This document shows positions 36,970 through 42,730 of a stretch of DNA of 64,000 nucleotides, piece by piece. The notes under the pieces were generated by a model. The model had not been told where the DNA came from and did not search any database. It saw only the letters and a program-made list of their open reading frames with translations. The stretch covers positions 1,550,001-1,614,000 of the forward strand of contig OZ020486.1 in NCBI GenBank assembly GCA_963971405.1, written 5' to 3'. The first letter of the stretch is position 1; each line of letters opens with the position of its first letter. A program made the translations under genes and the position numbers. The DNA comes from Psococerastis gibbosa (taxonomy: Eukaryota > Arthropoda > Insecta > Psocodea > Psocidae).

Positions 36970-39716
36970 GCTTTCCAATTTATACGTAGTATGAGGAAAG
37001 CTTTGTGATGGTCGAAATTTTCGATTCCGAGATTTCAACGAATTTACAAGTTTTGAGGTCCCAGGATCCCAAAAAAGTGGTTTTTACGAAATGTCTGGCT
37101 GTCTGTCTGTCGCGCTGTCTGTCTGTTCATCGATTTCCGGACAAACTACACGGTGGATTTGTATGAAATTTGGCATGTAGATTTATAAAAATCATACCTC
37201 GGGACCATTTTTTTTTATTTTGGGCTAACTCAATTTGGGGGGGGGGGGGGTTTACTCTAAAAAAAACTCCAAAAAACGCCTAAAAAATTATTTCTCAAAA
37301 ACAGCTCCAACGATTTTTTTTAAATTCACATATATTGTGGTCGTTATTAATGTTGATAAAATGCGGGGGTCGCTTGCCCCTTGATAGTTTGCTTCTGGGG
37401 GTAAAAAAATAAAAATAACTAAATTTTAATGAAAAATGACTAAAAAATAATTTTTCTGCGAAACCTTTCTCACGATGATTTCTACCTTCAGGCTTGTTTT
37501 AGGTGTTAAATTGAGTAATGAAGCCGGACAGTTTGCTTTCGCAAAAAACTATTGGGATTTGTGCAAAAAAATTTTTTTTGAGAAAATGAAAGCAAATTCA
37601 GGCTCAAATGCATTGCGTGCCCTGCCATTATTGCTGTGTGGTAATGTGTTGGTCTGACCTATCTAGAATTTACGTCACCTTCAGTGACGTCAGGTGGACG
37701 ACTCTCTCCCCCCCCCCCCCCCCCCCCGTGATATCCGAAATTTAACCATAGGAAAATTATTTACCATGAAATTAATCATTTTCTCTCTCTACTAATCGAT
37801 AAATTGGAAAGCATGTTCGAGTAAACTCGGACCGGTTCTTATTATATGTATATATGTAGTACCCGTGTTGAGTTATTATAAGTCTCCGATCGCATGACTC
37901 GCACGAATTCAAGCATGTTACCACCTTCCCACCGATAAATCTACTGGTTGCAGTTGAAAGGTAAAGATAAATAGATACAAGTGGCACAGCATGAGGCTGT
38001 CAACGAAATTATTCTAATCCTACATTTTTTCCCTCTAGTCGAAGAGCAGTGTGAGTATTGATTAGGCAGCAGAATCCGGGCTGATGGGCTGTGGTCGATC
38101 TGAAAGCGTACTTACAAACTTTTCGTCATCTGCGGTTGACATCTTCAGTGGCCCTACTTGTACTTCTGTACTTTGGAGTCTCAGTTAAATTATTATTAAT
38201 AGTAGACCTATGTATCTCTTCAACTGTTACAACACACATGTTAAGGGTTTTTACAGATGGAGAGAGAGATATTCGTATAACATTTAGAGCATCATTACGA
38301 TAAGTACTAAAGCCACTCGTAAGTTGGAATCATATAGCTTTGACGGGACCAGAAAAACTGCATTCACCGAGTACAAAGTCATTAGCCCATTATCTTGACG
38401 GCCTTGACCATCAATGCATAAATAGAAGCAATTAATGCATCAATCGAGGGCTTGCGCACGGCCATGTGTCTAGCAATTGTGCTATTGTCTTATATCTGAT
38501 AGCCAGCTAAAATTTAAAAATCAATATAATGGCTGCGCACAACAGCGAATGGAAGAGTCTAGTCACGTTCAGACTATCACAACAAATGTTGAGGGACGTC
38601 AGTGACTAGGGCTACCGCCGAGGCATTGGGATACACATACAGTATATACTGTATATAAAACAGTTTGCGCTTACCCAATTGTGTTTTTGTTGGATTATGG
38701 AGGGGAAAGGGATACTAGACACCTTGGTCATTATTCGGGTGAAAATTGCTATGTAGCAAATACTATTCGCTAAAGCTTTCTACACTGTTACTGAGGCACT
38801 AGCAAAATGACGCAACTACCTGATTTTGACGATTTTCCTTTATATTGTACTTTCTTGATTACTTAATTGTATATTATTTATTTAGCTGTCTGTAAACTGA
38901 TAAGGAGCCTACACCGTAAATACATAGAGTTTCTATACAGCACATTTATTAACTAAATCCGTCCGTCTTGCAGCTAATGCATTAAAGTCCGTAACAATTG
39001 AAAAACCGTGAGCTCAACGGCCCATTGAGAATCGTAGAATGACCACCTGGTACCTACCCGGGTCAGGGTAAAAAGTATGCGCCCTACGAACTGCAGTGTA
39101 ATACGCCATCCTAGGCAATGCGAAGCCTGCGTCAGAAACTATAATGCATTATATATTTTATCTTAGATAGAATCTTGGTGGGTGGAAGAGGAAATATCCC
39201 ATAACTGACTAATGACTTGATAAGCGGATGGAAACAACCCAAGGACGCCACTCGAATACAATACCACAAGCCATTATACGCAGATGAAGGCATAAGTAGA
39301 TATAATGATGACAGGATACAGGTATTTCTTTTCTGTTAAATCTGATTTTGTAATTTAGTACGCTATTACAGCTATCAGGAGCGCCCTGGACGACAAGGTT
39401 AAACAGGGGCCGCCTTACACAGTTTTGCCTACCTTCCCACCACTTATCCATCTTATGCGAGAACTGGACCACACACGTTCGATGTTATAACGTCCTGGAG
39501 TTAAATTAATGCATGGTAATGACTGTAGTGATTTTCTGTCCTATAGCAGGGTGACCGATTCCTTATCAACAAGGTTGTTATACCTGCAACTGCCAAATTT
39601 GCTTTAAGACGCCTACCTGTTAGGAGTGGTTGGACGATGCCACTTTGACCGTTGAGGCTGTGCTTGATTTTCTTGGAGCGCGGTGGATCCATGACAGCAA
39701 CAGGAGTGTCCGTCAT
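8605..39716 (-). CDS. NAPRT: Nicotinate phosphoribosyltransferase, complete, 11 exons
   Basis: Joins nicotinic acid to phosphoribosyl pyrophosphate, giving nicotinate mononucleotide, the first step of the cytosolic Preiss-Handler route to NAD. Exons, 5' to 3': 39716-39617, 35368-35198, 34991-34781, 28839-28712, 24632-24514, 23901-23708, 17293-17153, 13890-13622, 13241-13105, 12719-12591, 8682-8605. All sites are GT-AG and the phases add up exactly: 1,677 nt, 558 aa plus stop (human about 538). Family motifs in order: TDLYQ (33-37), RRAQGPDGG (186-194), GTHAH with the conserved active-site His (224-228), DSGDL (334-338) and the phosphate-binding GIGT (391-394). The C-terminus is NAPIGELF. No broken residue seen. 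The start is taken at ATG 39716 (G at -3); an in-frame ATG at 39746 would add 10 residues. Introns are long and repeat-filled. Confidence 0.95.
8731..9343. mobile_element. Large imperfect palindrome (foldback MITE), about 610 bp
   Basis: The left half reads outward as the complement of the right half almost end to end. Outer arms: GCGATTATAATACCG against the AATACCGGTATTATAACGC block. Middle arms: TTCAAAATGTTTTGTAAACA against its complement near 9280. Inner arms of about 46 bp (8941-8986 and 9014-9060) are nearly perfect and share CATACGTACAACGTCAATG. It lies in NAPRT intron 10. Diverged relatives of one arm occur near 7690-7780, 21260-21320, 22235-22320 and 44310-44360. Confidence 0.85.
9344..9921. 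other. NAPRT intron sequence, nothing recognised
   Basis: No coding or repeat signal found beyond short homopolymers. Confidence 0.4.
9922..12223 (+). repeat. Family A repeat, three tandem units
   Basis: Unit 1 (9922 to about 10695) has the 5' end TTGCTTTCCAATTTATACG. Unit 2 (about 10699-11383) starts inside the element at GAAATGTCTGTCTGTCTG and keeps the 3' end GTTCGAGTAAACTCGGACCG. Unit 3 (about 11400-12223) lacks the extreme 5' end. Each unit carries, in order: the (GTCT)n block, CATCGATTTCCGGGCAAACT, CTCAAAAAACTCCAAAAAA, CGGCTCCAACGATTTCTTTT, a GCTTCTGGGGGTAAAAAAAT block and GTGACGTCAGGTGGAC plus a poly-C run. No protein domain is encoded. Confidence 0.85.
12591..12719 (-). CDS. NAPRT: NAPRT exon 10
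   Basis: Residues 491-533. [19 protein letters not shown] to [12 protein letters not shown]. Acceptor TTGGCTGCAG, donor GTAAAT. Confidence 0.93.
13105..13241 (-). CDS. NAPRT: NAPRT exon 9
   Basis: Residues 445-490. [30 protein letters not shown], the usual NAPRT C-terminal subdomain. Acceptor TTTGTGTGCAG, donor GTACGT. Confidence 0.93.
13395..13612 (-). repeat. Family B fragment
   Basis: Matches the middle of family B as seen at 26310-26500: TTTGTCGTAAAA, TACCATTATCGTAGATA, CTGCGACCAATA and ATCGGCCGCCATCTTGGAAC. Both element ends are missing. Lies between NAPRT exons 8 and 9. Confidence 0.7.
13622..13890 (-). CDS. NAPRT: NAPRT exon 8
   Basis: Residues 355-445. [29 protein letters not shown] (phosphate-binding loop), [15 protein letters not shown] and YRLFGADG. 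Pieces of this exon recur in the neighbouring intron at 16779-17090. Confidence 0.95.
14136..14777 (+). pseudogene. Copia Gag-like N-terminal region
   Basis: [20 protein letters not shown] is the typical start of copia Gag (UBN2/DUF4219-type) proteins. It continues with a helical region including [15 protein letters not shown] and [13 protein letters not shown]. The frame degenerates after about residue 185, and no CCHC knuckle is seen. Confidence 0.8.
14958..15692 (+). pseudogene. Copia protease / GAG-pre-integrase / linker remnant
   Basis: [16 protein letters not shown] holds the DTGSS active site of a retroviral-type aspartic protease; [16 protein letters not shown] follows. [13 protein letters not shown] is the GAG-pre-integrase box. 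From about residue 180 the frame is an acidic, low-complexity linker of the sort that normally sits between integrase and reverse transcriptase, so the integrase catalytic core has been deleted in frame. Confidence 0.85.
15693..16360 (+). pseudogene. Copia reverse-transcriptase end and RNase H
   Basis: [20 protein letters not shown] (15698 onward) is the C-terminal end of copia reverse transcriptase. After a frame break, [41 protein letters not shown] and [19 protein letters not shown] represent the RNase H. In the usual SKKQxxxxxSxxEAE box, EAE reads KAEN here. Ends at the family A junction. Confidence 0.85.
16361..16690 (+). repeat. Family A copy with internal deletion
   Basis: 5' end TTGCTTTCCAATTTATACG followed by TAAGGAAAGCTTTG, then a jump to TTTTAGGTGTTAAATTGAG, the GTGACGTCAGGTGGAC block and poly-C. 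The 3' hairpin end is missing. Confidence 0.85.
16691..17095 (-). pseudogene. Decayed partial copies of NAPRT exon 8 and its flanking intron
   Basis: 16691-16766 repeats the intron upstream of exon 8 (14045-14126): TTGGATAATAAACGCTATTT and ATTATTATTAT-CAAAGCAG. It is followed directly by 16779-16816, matching exon 8 at 13755-13793 (TTGGCACGTTAC, GTGCCTAT-CCGAAG). Two more exon pieces follow: 16917-16942 (CCCGAAGAGGTCTATTTCA) and 17041-17085 (CTTGCTCGTTGAGGCTCAG). On the minus strand the first piece still reads [15 protein letters not shown]. Another repeat (CGAGGGGAGTGGAGG, also at 63729) interrupts them. Not a usable exon. Confidence 0.8.
17153..17293 (-). CDS. NAPRT: NAPRT exon 7
   Basis: Residues 308-355. 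[17 protein letters not shown] and [12 protein letters not shown], with the conserved Asp of DSGD. Acceptor GGTTTTCAG, donor GTGAGT. Confidence 0.95.
17414..17457. other. Strong short hairpin
   Basis: GTCCCATCTCTCCAGT and ACTGGAGATGGGAC pair around a short loop. It sits in an otherwise unrecognised part of NAPRT intron 6; the frames covering 17330-17701 have no recognisable domain. Confidence 0.6.
17727..17816. mobile_element. Small foldback MITE-like element, about 90 bp
   Basis: GCGGCATTCGCTGACAC at the left faces GTGAGTGAATGCCGC at the right. No coding capacity. Confidence 0.55.
17908..19184 (-). repeat. Old family A copy split by family B
   Basis: The left flank (17908-17965) has TGCTTTCCTATTTATCAATT and ATGGTAAATAATTGTC, matching the 3' end of family A. 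The part just before 18217 has GCATCGATAGAATGGTT and TTAGAAAAATAAT. The right part (about 18880-19184) has GAATTTAAAAGAAAT, a degenerate (CAGA)n block and AAATAGGAAAGCAA. Family B (18217-18836) interrupts the body. The TTTCCTATTTAT ends, rather than TTTCCAATTTAT, mark a separate old subfamily, shared with 52931-53369 and 697. Confidence 0.7.
18217..18836 (+). mobile_element. Family B element, inserted in a family A copy
   Basis: AGGGAGATTCATC near the left end and GAATCTCCCTA near the right form short inverted repeats, each beside TA. In all three long copies the homology continues about 30 bp past the right repeat to GAGCCGAAAGGGATTT, so the true right terminus is uncertain. Internal landmarks: TTCATTTCATGACCCC, TTTAGGAAACACTC, AAGATGGCGGCCGATTAAAA, TTGGTCGCAGAGGAATGAAA. 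Non-coding. Confidence 0.8.
19185..19529. other. NAPRT intron 6, nothing recognised
   Basis: AT-rich sequence between two family A copies; no coding signal. Confidence 0.4.
19530..20401 (-). repeat. Family A, full-length copy, 872 bp
   Basis: On the minus strand it runs from TTGCTTTCCAATTTATACG to GAGTAAACACGGACCGGTTC. Contains the (GACA)n-type block, poly-G run (19646-19660) and CTCAAAAAACTCC-type words in the expected order. One of two copies with both ends. Confidence 0.88.
20402..21354. other. NAPRT intron 6, no repeat or gene assigned
   Basis: A frame at about 20832-20925 reads KSWDKLPLP then [15 protein letters not shown], loosely like a LINE C-terminal tail, but too short to call. 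An AT microsatellite ends near 21350. Confidence 0.35.
21355..22087 (-). repeat. Family A copy lacking the 3' end
   Basis: Minus-strand copy with an intact TTGCTTTCCAATTTATACG end at 22087. The left side stops at GTGACGTCAGGTGGAC, so the poly-C run and 3' hairpin are missing. Confidence 0.87.
22469..22602. mobile_element. Foldback MITE family D, copy 1
   Basis: CAGGCGATTTGCACGCC with CGACTCGCTGAGAA on the left faces TTCTCAGCGAGTGACCGGCG and TGCGAATCGTCCGTGTGA on the right. Related to 24019-24288, which shares CTGAGAAATTTGTCAT. Confidence 0.7.
22750..23012. mobile_element. Foldback MITE, about 260 bp
   Basis: The two halves pair over most of their length: TTTTGTACAAAATCAAA with TTGATTTTGTACA, AGGAAATATTTTGATACA with TGTATCAAAATGTAC and ACATTTCCT, and GGCTGTCAATAACACCGTTT with its right-hand partner ending GACAGCC. 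The CTGTGGCCAA word recurs near 27495, 55840 and 63335. Confidence 0.7.
23358..23481. mobile_element. Short foldback MITE
   Basis: GAATGAACTGAAGAATTAGC pairs with GCTAATTCTTCATTTATTC, with GAGTACAAA and TTTGTACTGC extending the stem. About 124 bp, non-coding, just downstream of NAPRT exon 6. Confidence 0.65.
23708..23901 (-). CDS. NAPRT: NAPRT exon 6
   Basis: Residues 244-308. Ends in [17 protein letters not shown], a conserved strand next to the active site. Acceptor TTTGTCCAG, donor GTAGTC. Confidence 0.95.
24019..24288. mobile_element. Foldback MITE family D, copy 2
   Basis: Ends GGCCCGGTACAC and GTACCGGGCC. Inner arms CTGAGAAATTTGTCATGGGA and the complementary CCCATGACAAATTTCTCAG. Sits in NAPRT intron 5. 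Confidence 0.75.
24514..24632 (-). CDS. NAPRT: NAPRT exon 5
   Basis: Residues 204-243. [12 protein letters not shown] followed by [15 protein letters not shown], with the conserved active-site histidine. Acceptor TTGGTTCAG, donor GTACGT. Confidence 0.95.
24840..25130 (+). pseudogene. Decayed LINE ORF2 C-terminal tail
   Basis: Frames read [13 protein letters not shown], then RRLRW-like and [17 protein letters not shown], then [13 protein letters not shown]. This is the pattern of the basic tail that follows the reverse transcriptase in several arthropod LINEs (RRLRWLGH..RM...R.W...VEQA). At least two frameshifts. Confidence 0.55.
25131..26088. other. NAPRT intron 4, with a long poly-G run
   Basis: No gene recognised. 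A run of about 20 G at 25611-25631 may be length-unstable or mis-sized. CG-rich and CACC-rich stretches at 25370-25450 encode nothing recognisable. Confidence 0.4.
26089..26702 (-). mobile_element. Family B element
   Basis: Minus-strand copy from GGTAGATGAATCTCGCC (26686-26702) to AAAATCCCTTTCGGCTC (26089). Internal words match 18217-18836, including ATCGGCCGCCATCTTGGAAC and CTCTGCGACCAATA. Inside NAPRT intron 4. Confidence 0.8.
26703..27690. other. NAPRT intron 4, nothing firmly recognised
   Basis: Contains GGAATTCCAAAACTGTGGCC (27497), also found near 63328, so a further repeat family is present. No gene. Confidence 0.4.
27690..28060 (+). pseudogene. Decayed LINE ORF2 tail
   Basis: Frames read [18 protein letters not shown], a [18 protein letters not shown] block and [14 protein letters not shown]. 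These resemble the end of the reverse transcriptase and the R-rich tail of RTE/Jockey-like LINEs (YVFPILLYG..., FGHVMR.., GRRR.SWL). Multiple stops and shifts. Confidence 0.6.
28061..28711. other. NAPRT intron 4, possible further LINE debris
   Basis: 28320-28640 encodes [16 protein letters not shown] and an R/K-rich stretch that could be another eroded LINE tail. Evidence is weak. Confidence 0.3.
28712..28839 (-). CDS. NAPRT: NAPRT exon 4
   Basis: Residues 161-204. Carries [11 protein letters not shown] and the family signature [12 protein letters not shown]. Acceptor TGTTTCAG, donor GTAAGT. Confidence 0.95.
28917..29010 (-). mobile_element. SINE fragment
   Basis: TCAGCCAACTTGGCGGAGTT and CTCCGAAGTATGGTTTGC match the two longer copies at 35487 and 42555. 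The part with the tRNA-like box is lost. Confidence 0.55.
29259..29821 (+). pseudogene. Outer LINE, 5' half: endonuclease N-terminal part
   Basis: Begins with an acidic stretch ending [12 protein letters not shown], then across frameshifts a [12 protein letters not shown] box and [32 protein letters not shown]. This is the first half of an apurinic-type endonuclease of a CR1/Jockey-like LINE. It breaks off near 29821 at VHIII-like sequence. The missing GDYNADL half resumes at 31619. Confidence 0.8.
29822..31618 (+). mobile_element. Inner LINE, 5'-truncated, nested in the outer LINE
   Basis: Carries reverse transcriptase only. The upstream part (29822-30129) is frameshifted but shows [18 protein letters not shown]. 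The frame 30130-31281 (383 aa) has [29 protein letters not shown], the catalytic FADDT and a C-terminal tail with [12 protein letters not shown]. It ends in a 3' UTR and a (TTTGA)n tail at 31592-31618. No endonuclease, so a 5'-truncated insertion. LINE lineage uncertain (CR1/Jockey-like). Confidence 0.85.
31619..34058 (+). pseudogene. Outer LINE, 3' half: endonuclease end and reverse transcriptase
   Basis: Starts exactly at [10 protein letters not shown] (31622), the second half of the endonuclease. [15 protein letters not shown] and [10 protein letters not shown] follow. The reverse transcriptase has [34 protein letters not shown], then after an internal deletion (32880-32930) [18 protein letters not shown] and catalytic YADD. 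The C-terminal part includes [17 protein letters not shown]. It ends in a 3' UTR and (TTA)n at 34046-34058. Stops and shifts throughout. A second copy of the 3' end is at 46788-47397. Confidence 0.83.
34059..34437. other. NAPRT intron 3, nothing recognised
   Basis: AT-rich, no signal. Confidence 0.4.
34438..34550 (+). repeat. Family A internal fragment
   Basis: AGCTCCAACGACATTCTTTA, ATGTTGTAGTCGTTATTAAT and CTTGATAGTTTGCTTCTGGG match the middle of family A. Both ends absent. Confidence 0.75.
34781..34991 (-). CDS. NAPRT: NAPRT exon 3
   Basis: Residues 91-161, including [31 protein letters not shown] and [16 protein letters not shown]. Donor GTAAGA; the split Ser codon completes in exon 4. 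Confidence 0.95.
35198..35368 (-). CDS. NAPRT: NAPRT exon 2
   Basis: Residues 34-91. Opens with [12 protein letters not shown] (substrate-site Tyr36) and includes [14 protein letters not shown] and [13 protein letters not shown]. Acceptor TTTTTTTGCAG, donor GTACGT. Confidence 0.95.
35487..35700 (-). mobile_element. tRNA-like SINE
   Basis: On the minus strand it contains GGTTCGAGTCC, a perfect RNA polymerase III B box, downstream of an anticodon-like region. A shared body follows (CATGCTTCGGTGGGC, CTCCGCTAGGTTGGC). The same ordered words recur at 42555-42730 and partly at 28917. Inserted in NAPRT intron 1. Confidence 0.65.
35701..36936. other. NAPRT intron 1, nothing recognised
   Basis: No coding or clear repeat signal apart from short (AT)n and GATT runs. 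Confidence 0.4.
36937..36967. repeat. (TTA)n microsatellite at a family A insertion point
   Basis: About ten TTA units, directly followed by the family A 5' end. Confidence 0.85.
36968..37840 (+). repeat. Family A, full-length copy, 873 bp
   Basis: From TTGCTTTCCAATTTATACG to GAGTAAACTCGGACCGGTTC with both terminal hairpins, (GTCT)n block and a poly-C run (37708-37727). Shares private variants with 48500-49227 (CTTTCTCACGATGATTTC, AAAGCAAATTCAGGCTC), so these two form a recent subfamily. Confidence 0.92.
38065..38160. mobile_element. Foldback family C fragment
   Basis: AGAATCCGGGCTGATGGGCT, then TCGATCTGAAAGCG. On the minus strand GGCCACTGAAGATGTCAACC precedes GCAGATGACGAAAAG. Only one arm and the core are kept. 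Confidence 0.6.
38766..38890 (+). mobile_element. LINE 3' end fragment
   Basis: AAGCTTTCTACACTGTTACT, GAGGCACTAGCAAAATGA and CTACCTGATTTTGACGA match the 3' end of the LINE at 45095-45665. 5'-truncated. Confidence 0.6.
38891..39616. other. NAPRT intron 1, 5' part, nothing recognised
   Basis: No coding or repeat signal found. Confidence 0.35.
39617..39716 (-). CDS. NAPRT: NAPRT exon 1
   Basis: Residues 1-34: a polar N-terminus ([18 protein letters not shown]), then GIVQPLLT and the first base of Asp34. Donor GTAGGC. The frame stays open to at least 39764, with another ATG at 39746 in a poor context. Confidence 0.85.
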
Positions 39717-39979
39717 CTCGAGACGCTTCGTCTTTCGCGGCAACATACACAGCAAGAGTTTCAATAATCACCAAAACAACTGAACAAACATAAACAGGGT
39801 TAGGTTAGAAGGTTACCCTTGAGGTGACATTGCATGACAAGAAACACAAGACTTCGCGGCAAGTGGTAAGTTTGTTGTAAGACAATGAAAAAGAATAAGA
39901 CTCGCCGGGAGCTGGTAAGGAACTGATTTACTTAGTTGGCAAGGGAACATTCAAATGATTCCTGACCTGTATAACCAAC

Positions 39980-40050
39980 GCGCACCGCCATTTTGAACAC
40001 ATGTGATTTCCGCCATTATGGTGCCCTTTACCGCATTCTGATTTCCCGCC
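39980..40050 (-). promoter_or_regulatory. Candidate NAPRT core promoter
   Basis: About 270-330 bp upstream of the chosen NAPRT start. Contains two YY1-like words, CACCGCCATTTTG (39983-39995) and CCGCCATTATGG (40010-40021), and an E2F-like ATTTCCCGCC (40041-40050). This is locally GC-richer than its surroundings. Position and motif cluster suggest a TATA-less housekeeping promoter. Inference. Confidence 0.35.
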
Positions 40051-42120
40051 AGGGTACTAATAATTCATATTTGATAAGTTCCAACAGCTCAGCTGCAATA
40101 ATATGAACATTGTATTTGAATTTTAAAATTATACCTTATGTATTGGTATGAGAATAAATAATAAGTATTACCAGCTTGAAATTCAAACAAGTAAAACTGA
40201 AGGACCTACTAGGCCTAGAAGCAATGAACTGTAATCGGAGTAGGCTACCTAGGTACCTACCTACTTACTGTTATTGAACGGATTTTTATGGACGCAAGCC
40301 TAGAAGCCCAGTACCTACGACCCCATCGGTTTTCGAACATTATTGGTACCGTACTGTTTCTGAAAGAATTTTTATCCGTTGCCAAATTGGTTCTCTCGTG
40401 GATCGCTTTATGTCACTCCACACCGAGGTCTAGTGCAAATAGGTTGGCTAATCTAGATGGATATTATGTCAGAATTTATTATAAATAAAAACGTCCGTGG
40501 ATACTATACGAGGGGTAGTAGCAGACTACGACTAACGAACTGTTGACGTCAACATAGCTCTAAGACACAGAGGATATATCGCTATAAATATACAATAAAC
40601 TACCGGAGGACCTGAAATCCTTTACTGGCACTAAGCCATTTGTCACGATCGAAGCTTGCTACCACTACCTCGCAGAGTTTCTAAATACTAGCCTATTTGC
40701 ATTATGTGACTTATTATTTTTATACCATTTGCAGTGGTAGTAGCACTTGTATAGTTGTAAAGTCAGTATTGTGGTTCTTAGGTGGTTCTAGGCCACGTGA
40801 CAGAAACGAAACCGAAATTCGCACAACTTGTTGCTCCGAATATTATGGTGAATACGTATATTTATTTCTTTATGGACAAGCTCAGACAAGCTTACCACTG
40901 GCATTGAATCAACCAAGTAGGCCTATGGGAAGGAGTCCGGCCACCAACTTATTATGATAAGGATAAATTTATGGCTACTAAGCGATATTTCTGATCATCT
41001 TAGGAACTATTCAAGTTCAAACCGGCCCCCCAAAGTTTTGACCAAGCAATAGCTAGAATGGACCTTTTTGATAAAATCCTAGATTTGACGTGGAAGTCGC
41101 AGCCGTATTGCAGAGAAATGATCAATTTATTTCCGTACCATAGCATTGCATTAATCTCACTCATTTCCTACAATTAAATACATTCTTCGTCTAACTCTAG
41201 TTTAGAGGCCTGAAGTTGGGAATAGGCCTCCTCTATACTTCGATTCAAGTAGGAATAATGCGATGCTTAAAAATATAGTACTGTATGACCAGCAATTAAA
41301 AATCATGAAAAAATGATTGTTCAATTGTATCATAGCAAAAAACTTCAGCACACTTACCTAAAGGCAAAGTCAGCTCGATATTTAATCCCATTTTGATACA
41401 ACGAAAAGATTCGACATGTTAATGAAAAAACAATAATTTCTATTAAATAATATCACAATGAACATTTCACTTATGATGGCAATGCCCGTGCAGCATTTTG
41501 TCCAAATACACGTGTAACCGTTCTTAAAAATACTAGTCATTTAATATCACGGGAATCCGCCTATTTTCATTTTACAATACAAACCGCTTGTTGGAAAATA
41601 ACATGTGTAAGATGAAAGTGAGCAAAACACAAACACAAAACAAAATAATGCCTTGCTATTTTAACATAAGATACAAAATTATCCTCCAAACGCATTTAAA
41701 AAATACAGGTCTATGTATATTGCAATAAATGCCTGAAAAGTCAGCGTCTGCAAATTTATCTACATTAGAAAAGAAAACAAAGACACTTAAAAACAATAGT
41801 AGACTGCTAGTGCCATTGGTGAAGTGAAAAGTCTGGTGGAAGAATGCGTTAACTCGATTATTTAAAAAAAATCAACTGATGCTTTGCCATGAAAGAGGGC
41901 GTTATAACTATTTAACTAATATTTGAAGGGTCCCGCAGAAGGCGGTAGTACGAACATAGAAACTCTTTATAACTCCTTCCACCGCACCCTCAAATCAAAG
42001 CGCTTGTGCGATGGCCCTCTTTCACATAGGAACATAAAAATATTGGGTGTTGTCGTCATTACTCTGTGGCTGCATGCAGGATGTTAAAAGTATCACAGCG
42101 AGACCACATAAATAACAAAC
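40051..42120. other. Intergenic, NAPRT to FEM1, nothing recognised
   Basis: No gene found. Around 41888-42028, TGAAAGAGGGC and GCCCTCTTTCA face each other about 120 bp apart, perhaps a small MITE. Confidence 0.4.
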
Positions 42121-42335
42121 AGGTGCTCCAAAGGAGAAACGAAGGAAGGACTCTAATTACCTTGATATCCGTGAGAAGAGCTAAGTGAATGGGGCACATG
42201 ATTAGACATGAGGGTCCTCTTAAGACCATAATAGAATGCACCAATGCCAGGGGCCGAACAAGGAAGGCGTTCGCGGAAGACCTCAAGCAAGATATGAGAT
42301 CAGGAACCTATATGGGACAGAACAAGGGAGAAGAT
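42121..42335 (+). pseudogene. Decayed LINE ORF2 tail
   Basis: Frames give IRHEGPLKTIIECTNARG-like and GRTRKAFAEDLKQDMR-like sequence, the RH.GLL.TI.EG...GR.R...DL pattern of LINE C-terminal tails. Frameshifted. Confidence 0.5.
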
Positions 42336-42554
42336 GGGAATATTTTATATTATCGATAGATTGCGACTAGAGAATAAAATGTAAGAAATAAAAAAGTTTT
42401 TTTTTTTTAGAATATCTCTGTATTCAGTCATTAACATGAACAATAGGCGTTGTAAGTTTAAGTAAAGTACAATATTAAGTTAACTTTAATTTTTAGTTTA
42501 ATATTAGGGTTCATATCACTGCTATTAACAATGTATTGTAATAAATAAATAAAT

Positions 42555-42730
42555 ATTGACTTTTTGTTCTACTACTAAGCCAACCTAGCGGAGTTAATTA
42601 GGAAGAACCGGGACGGACCACCTGCTTTACATGCTCTCCGAAGCATGATCAGAAAATGTAACAAGTGTGGGACTCGAACCAACAAGTTTTCAGGTGAAAG
42701 TTGGAGTCTCTGCGACTACTCTACATGTTC
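42555..42730 (-). mobile_element. tRNA-like SINE, second copy
   Basis: Same ordered words as 35487-35700: AAGCCAACCTAGCGGAGTTA, CTGCTTTACATGC, CTCCGAAGCATG and, on the minus strand, GGTTCGAGTCCC (B box). Confidence 0.65.

Noticed and set aside
36968..37840. Family A as a Helitron
   Set aside because: It has a 3' hairpin, but no CTRR terminus, no TC 5' start and no consistent A/T insertion junction.
39617..39764. NAPRT start upstream of 39746
   Set aside because: The open frame extends to 39764, but the codon there is TTG, not ATG. The ATG at 39746 has a poor context, so 39716 was preferred, without certainty.
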